7,595 nucleotides of DNA from Clostridia bacterium. Lineage in GTDB: Bacteria; Bacillota; Clostridia; Christensenellales; Aristaeellaceae. Location of the stretch: the NCBI GenBank assembly GCA_030526935.1, contig JAUNBY010000144.1, positions 1 to 7,595 of the forward strand. Reading direction: 5' to 3'. The notes under the pieces are model-generated. The model did not search any database. It had not been told where the DNA came from and saw nothing but the letters and a program-made list of their open reading frames with translations. Below are positions 7,193 to 7,595 of this stretch, in pieces; position 1 is the stretch's first letter; every line of letters starts with the position of its first letter. The position numbers and the translations under genes were made by a program.

Positions 7193-7214
7193 GTTAATTT
7201 CAGCGTTTCTCGGT

Positions 7215-7252
7215 GTAAAACAGCGTAAAACAGCATTTACAGCATTTACATG
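7215..7252. repeat. two short tandem repeats back to back
   Basis: GTAAAACAGC occurs twice in a row (7215-7224, 7225-7234), followed at once by ATTTACAGC (7235-7243) and ATTTACATG (7244-7252), the last pair differing at only two positions. The two halves are also partly complementary (GTAAA against TTTAC), so the block can fold. It covers the stop codon of the SpoIIP remnant (7248-7246) and lies about 23 bases upstream of the pheS -35 box. It could be a slippage product, a weak terminator for the upstream gene, or a protein-binding site; nothing here decides between these. Confidence 0.7.
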
Positions 7253-7521
7253 TCATCCCCATCGTCCAACAGCATATCTGACACGGCTCGCGCCAATACC
7301 GGCATAGACGCCAGGGCTTGCGCGAGGGTGTTTTGGTTGTGGCCTACCTCTATAAGTATGGCGGGCGTTCCTATATGCTGATTATATCTGCCAACCTTTA
7401 CGAGCACGTCGCGACATATGCCGTCGGCGATTTCGTTGAGATGCCCTGTAAGCTCTTTTGCGAACGCCAGGTTAGCGGCGGTATCCGGCTTCTCGTCGAA
7501 CCCCTCGCCATTGCCTATCAA
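7246..7521 (-). pseudogene. spoIIP: C-terminal remnant of a SpoIIP-type sporulation hydrolase
   Basis: SpoIIP is a membrane-anchored amidase/endopeptidase that thins septal peptidoglycan so that the mother cell can engulf the forespore. The visible 91 codons match only the end of its catalytic domain: a NLAFAKELTGHLNEIADGIC helix, the RYNQHIGTPAILIEVGHNQN signature, including the family's conserved Glu, and the closing ALASMPVLARAVSDMLL helix. Full-length proteins are roughly 300-400 residues and place essential histidines upstream; none of that region is here. Going upstream the same frame reads RYSG in reverse order and then meets TAA at 7536-7534. The TTG at 7521 has AAGGAAG at a plausible distance, but a product starting there could not be an active enzyme. 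Most likely a truncated gene; an assembly break near the window edge is the alternative. Confidence 0.72.
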
Positions 7522-7595
7522 TCTGTAACTTCCTTATTCCCAGGTACTACAACCCCAAGCAACGACAAAGAACGAATGCTTGAAAGCGATATAAG
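7522..7595 (+). other. right-edge sequence with a possible degenerate RHS trace
   Basis: This 74-base end does not continue the SpoIIP frame. On the plus strand one frame reads RYYNPKQRQRTNA then TGA (from 7541), which can be laid against the RHS core ending 'RYYNPxxGRFxNAD'. The bases before it (CTGTAACTTCCTTATTCC) resemble a frameshifted version of the preceding 'GLYYLxS' segment. The match is short and was judged by eye, and the same stretch also has an open frame in other phases, so this is a weak call. Confidence 0.22.

Noticed and set aside
7215..7252. CRISPR array
   Set aside because: The repeats are 9-10 bases, directly abutting and without spacers, and no cas gene is visible.
7101..7307. 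68-codon plus-strand frame over the T-box and pheS promoter
   Set aside because: It runs antisense through a structured RNA leader and a promoter and has no ribosome binding site or motif.

Overview
The window looks like part of a chromosome from a spore-forming, gut-type clostridial Firmicute with moderate GC. The signs are a T-box-controlled pheS-pheT operon, a SpoIIP (sporulation hydrolase) remnant, strong GGGAGG-type ribosome binding sites and a clostridial-style RHS/YD-repeat gene. The species cannot be named from the sequence alone.

Layout. Positions 1-536 (minus strand) hold a decayed piece of an RHS/YD-repeat gene that runs off the left edge; it has at least one frame change and in-frame stops. 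Just beyond its 5' limit, a near-consensus sigma-A promoter (544-572) drives a compact plus-strand operon of three genes (657-3290): a 208-aa protein of unknown function with a probable winged-helix-like C-terminal half, a 566-aa SWIM zinc-finger protein with a helical solenoid-like tail, and a 104-aa protein resembling the DUF6429 family. The first two genes overlap by 11 bases and the last two are 2 bases apart. An 8-G homopolymer and a possible short leader ORF lie at the start of gene 1. A 192-base convergent spacer (3291-3482) contains a strong GC-rich hairpin placed to end the opposing pheT transcript, and nothing else that I recognise.

Positions 3483-7192 (minus strand) are a complete phenylalanyl-tRNA synthetase unit. 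An extended -10 promoter is followed by a roughly 240-nt T-box leader with a UUC specifier and a terminator, then pheS (340 aa) and pheT (791 aa). The two proteins form the alpha2-beta2 enzyme that charges tRNA-Phe; uncharged tRNA-Phe should bind the leader and allow read-through.

Upstream of that promoter are short tandem repeats (7215-7252) and the C-terminal end of a SpoIIP-like gene (7246-7521), which stops abruptly. The last 74 bases do not continue SpoIIP and may carry another trace of RHS sequence. A conserved housekeeping operon is thus flanked by eroded gene fragments and by one uncharacterised three-gene cassette, which is the best candidate for something undescribed.
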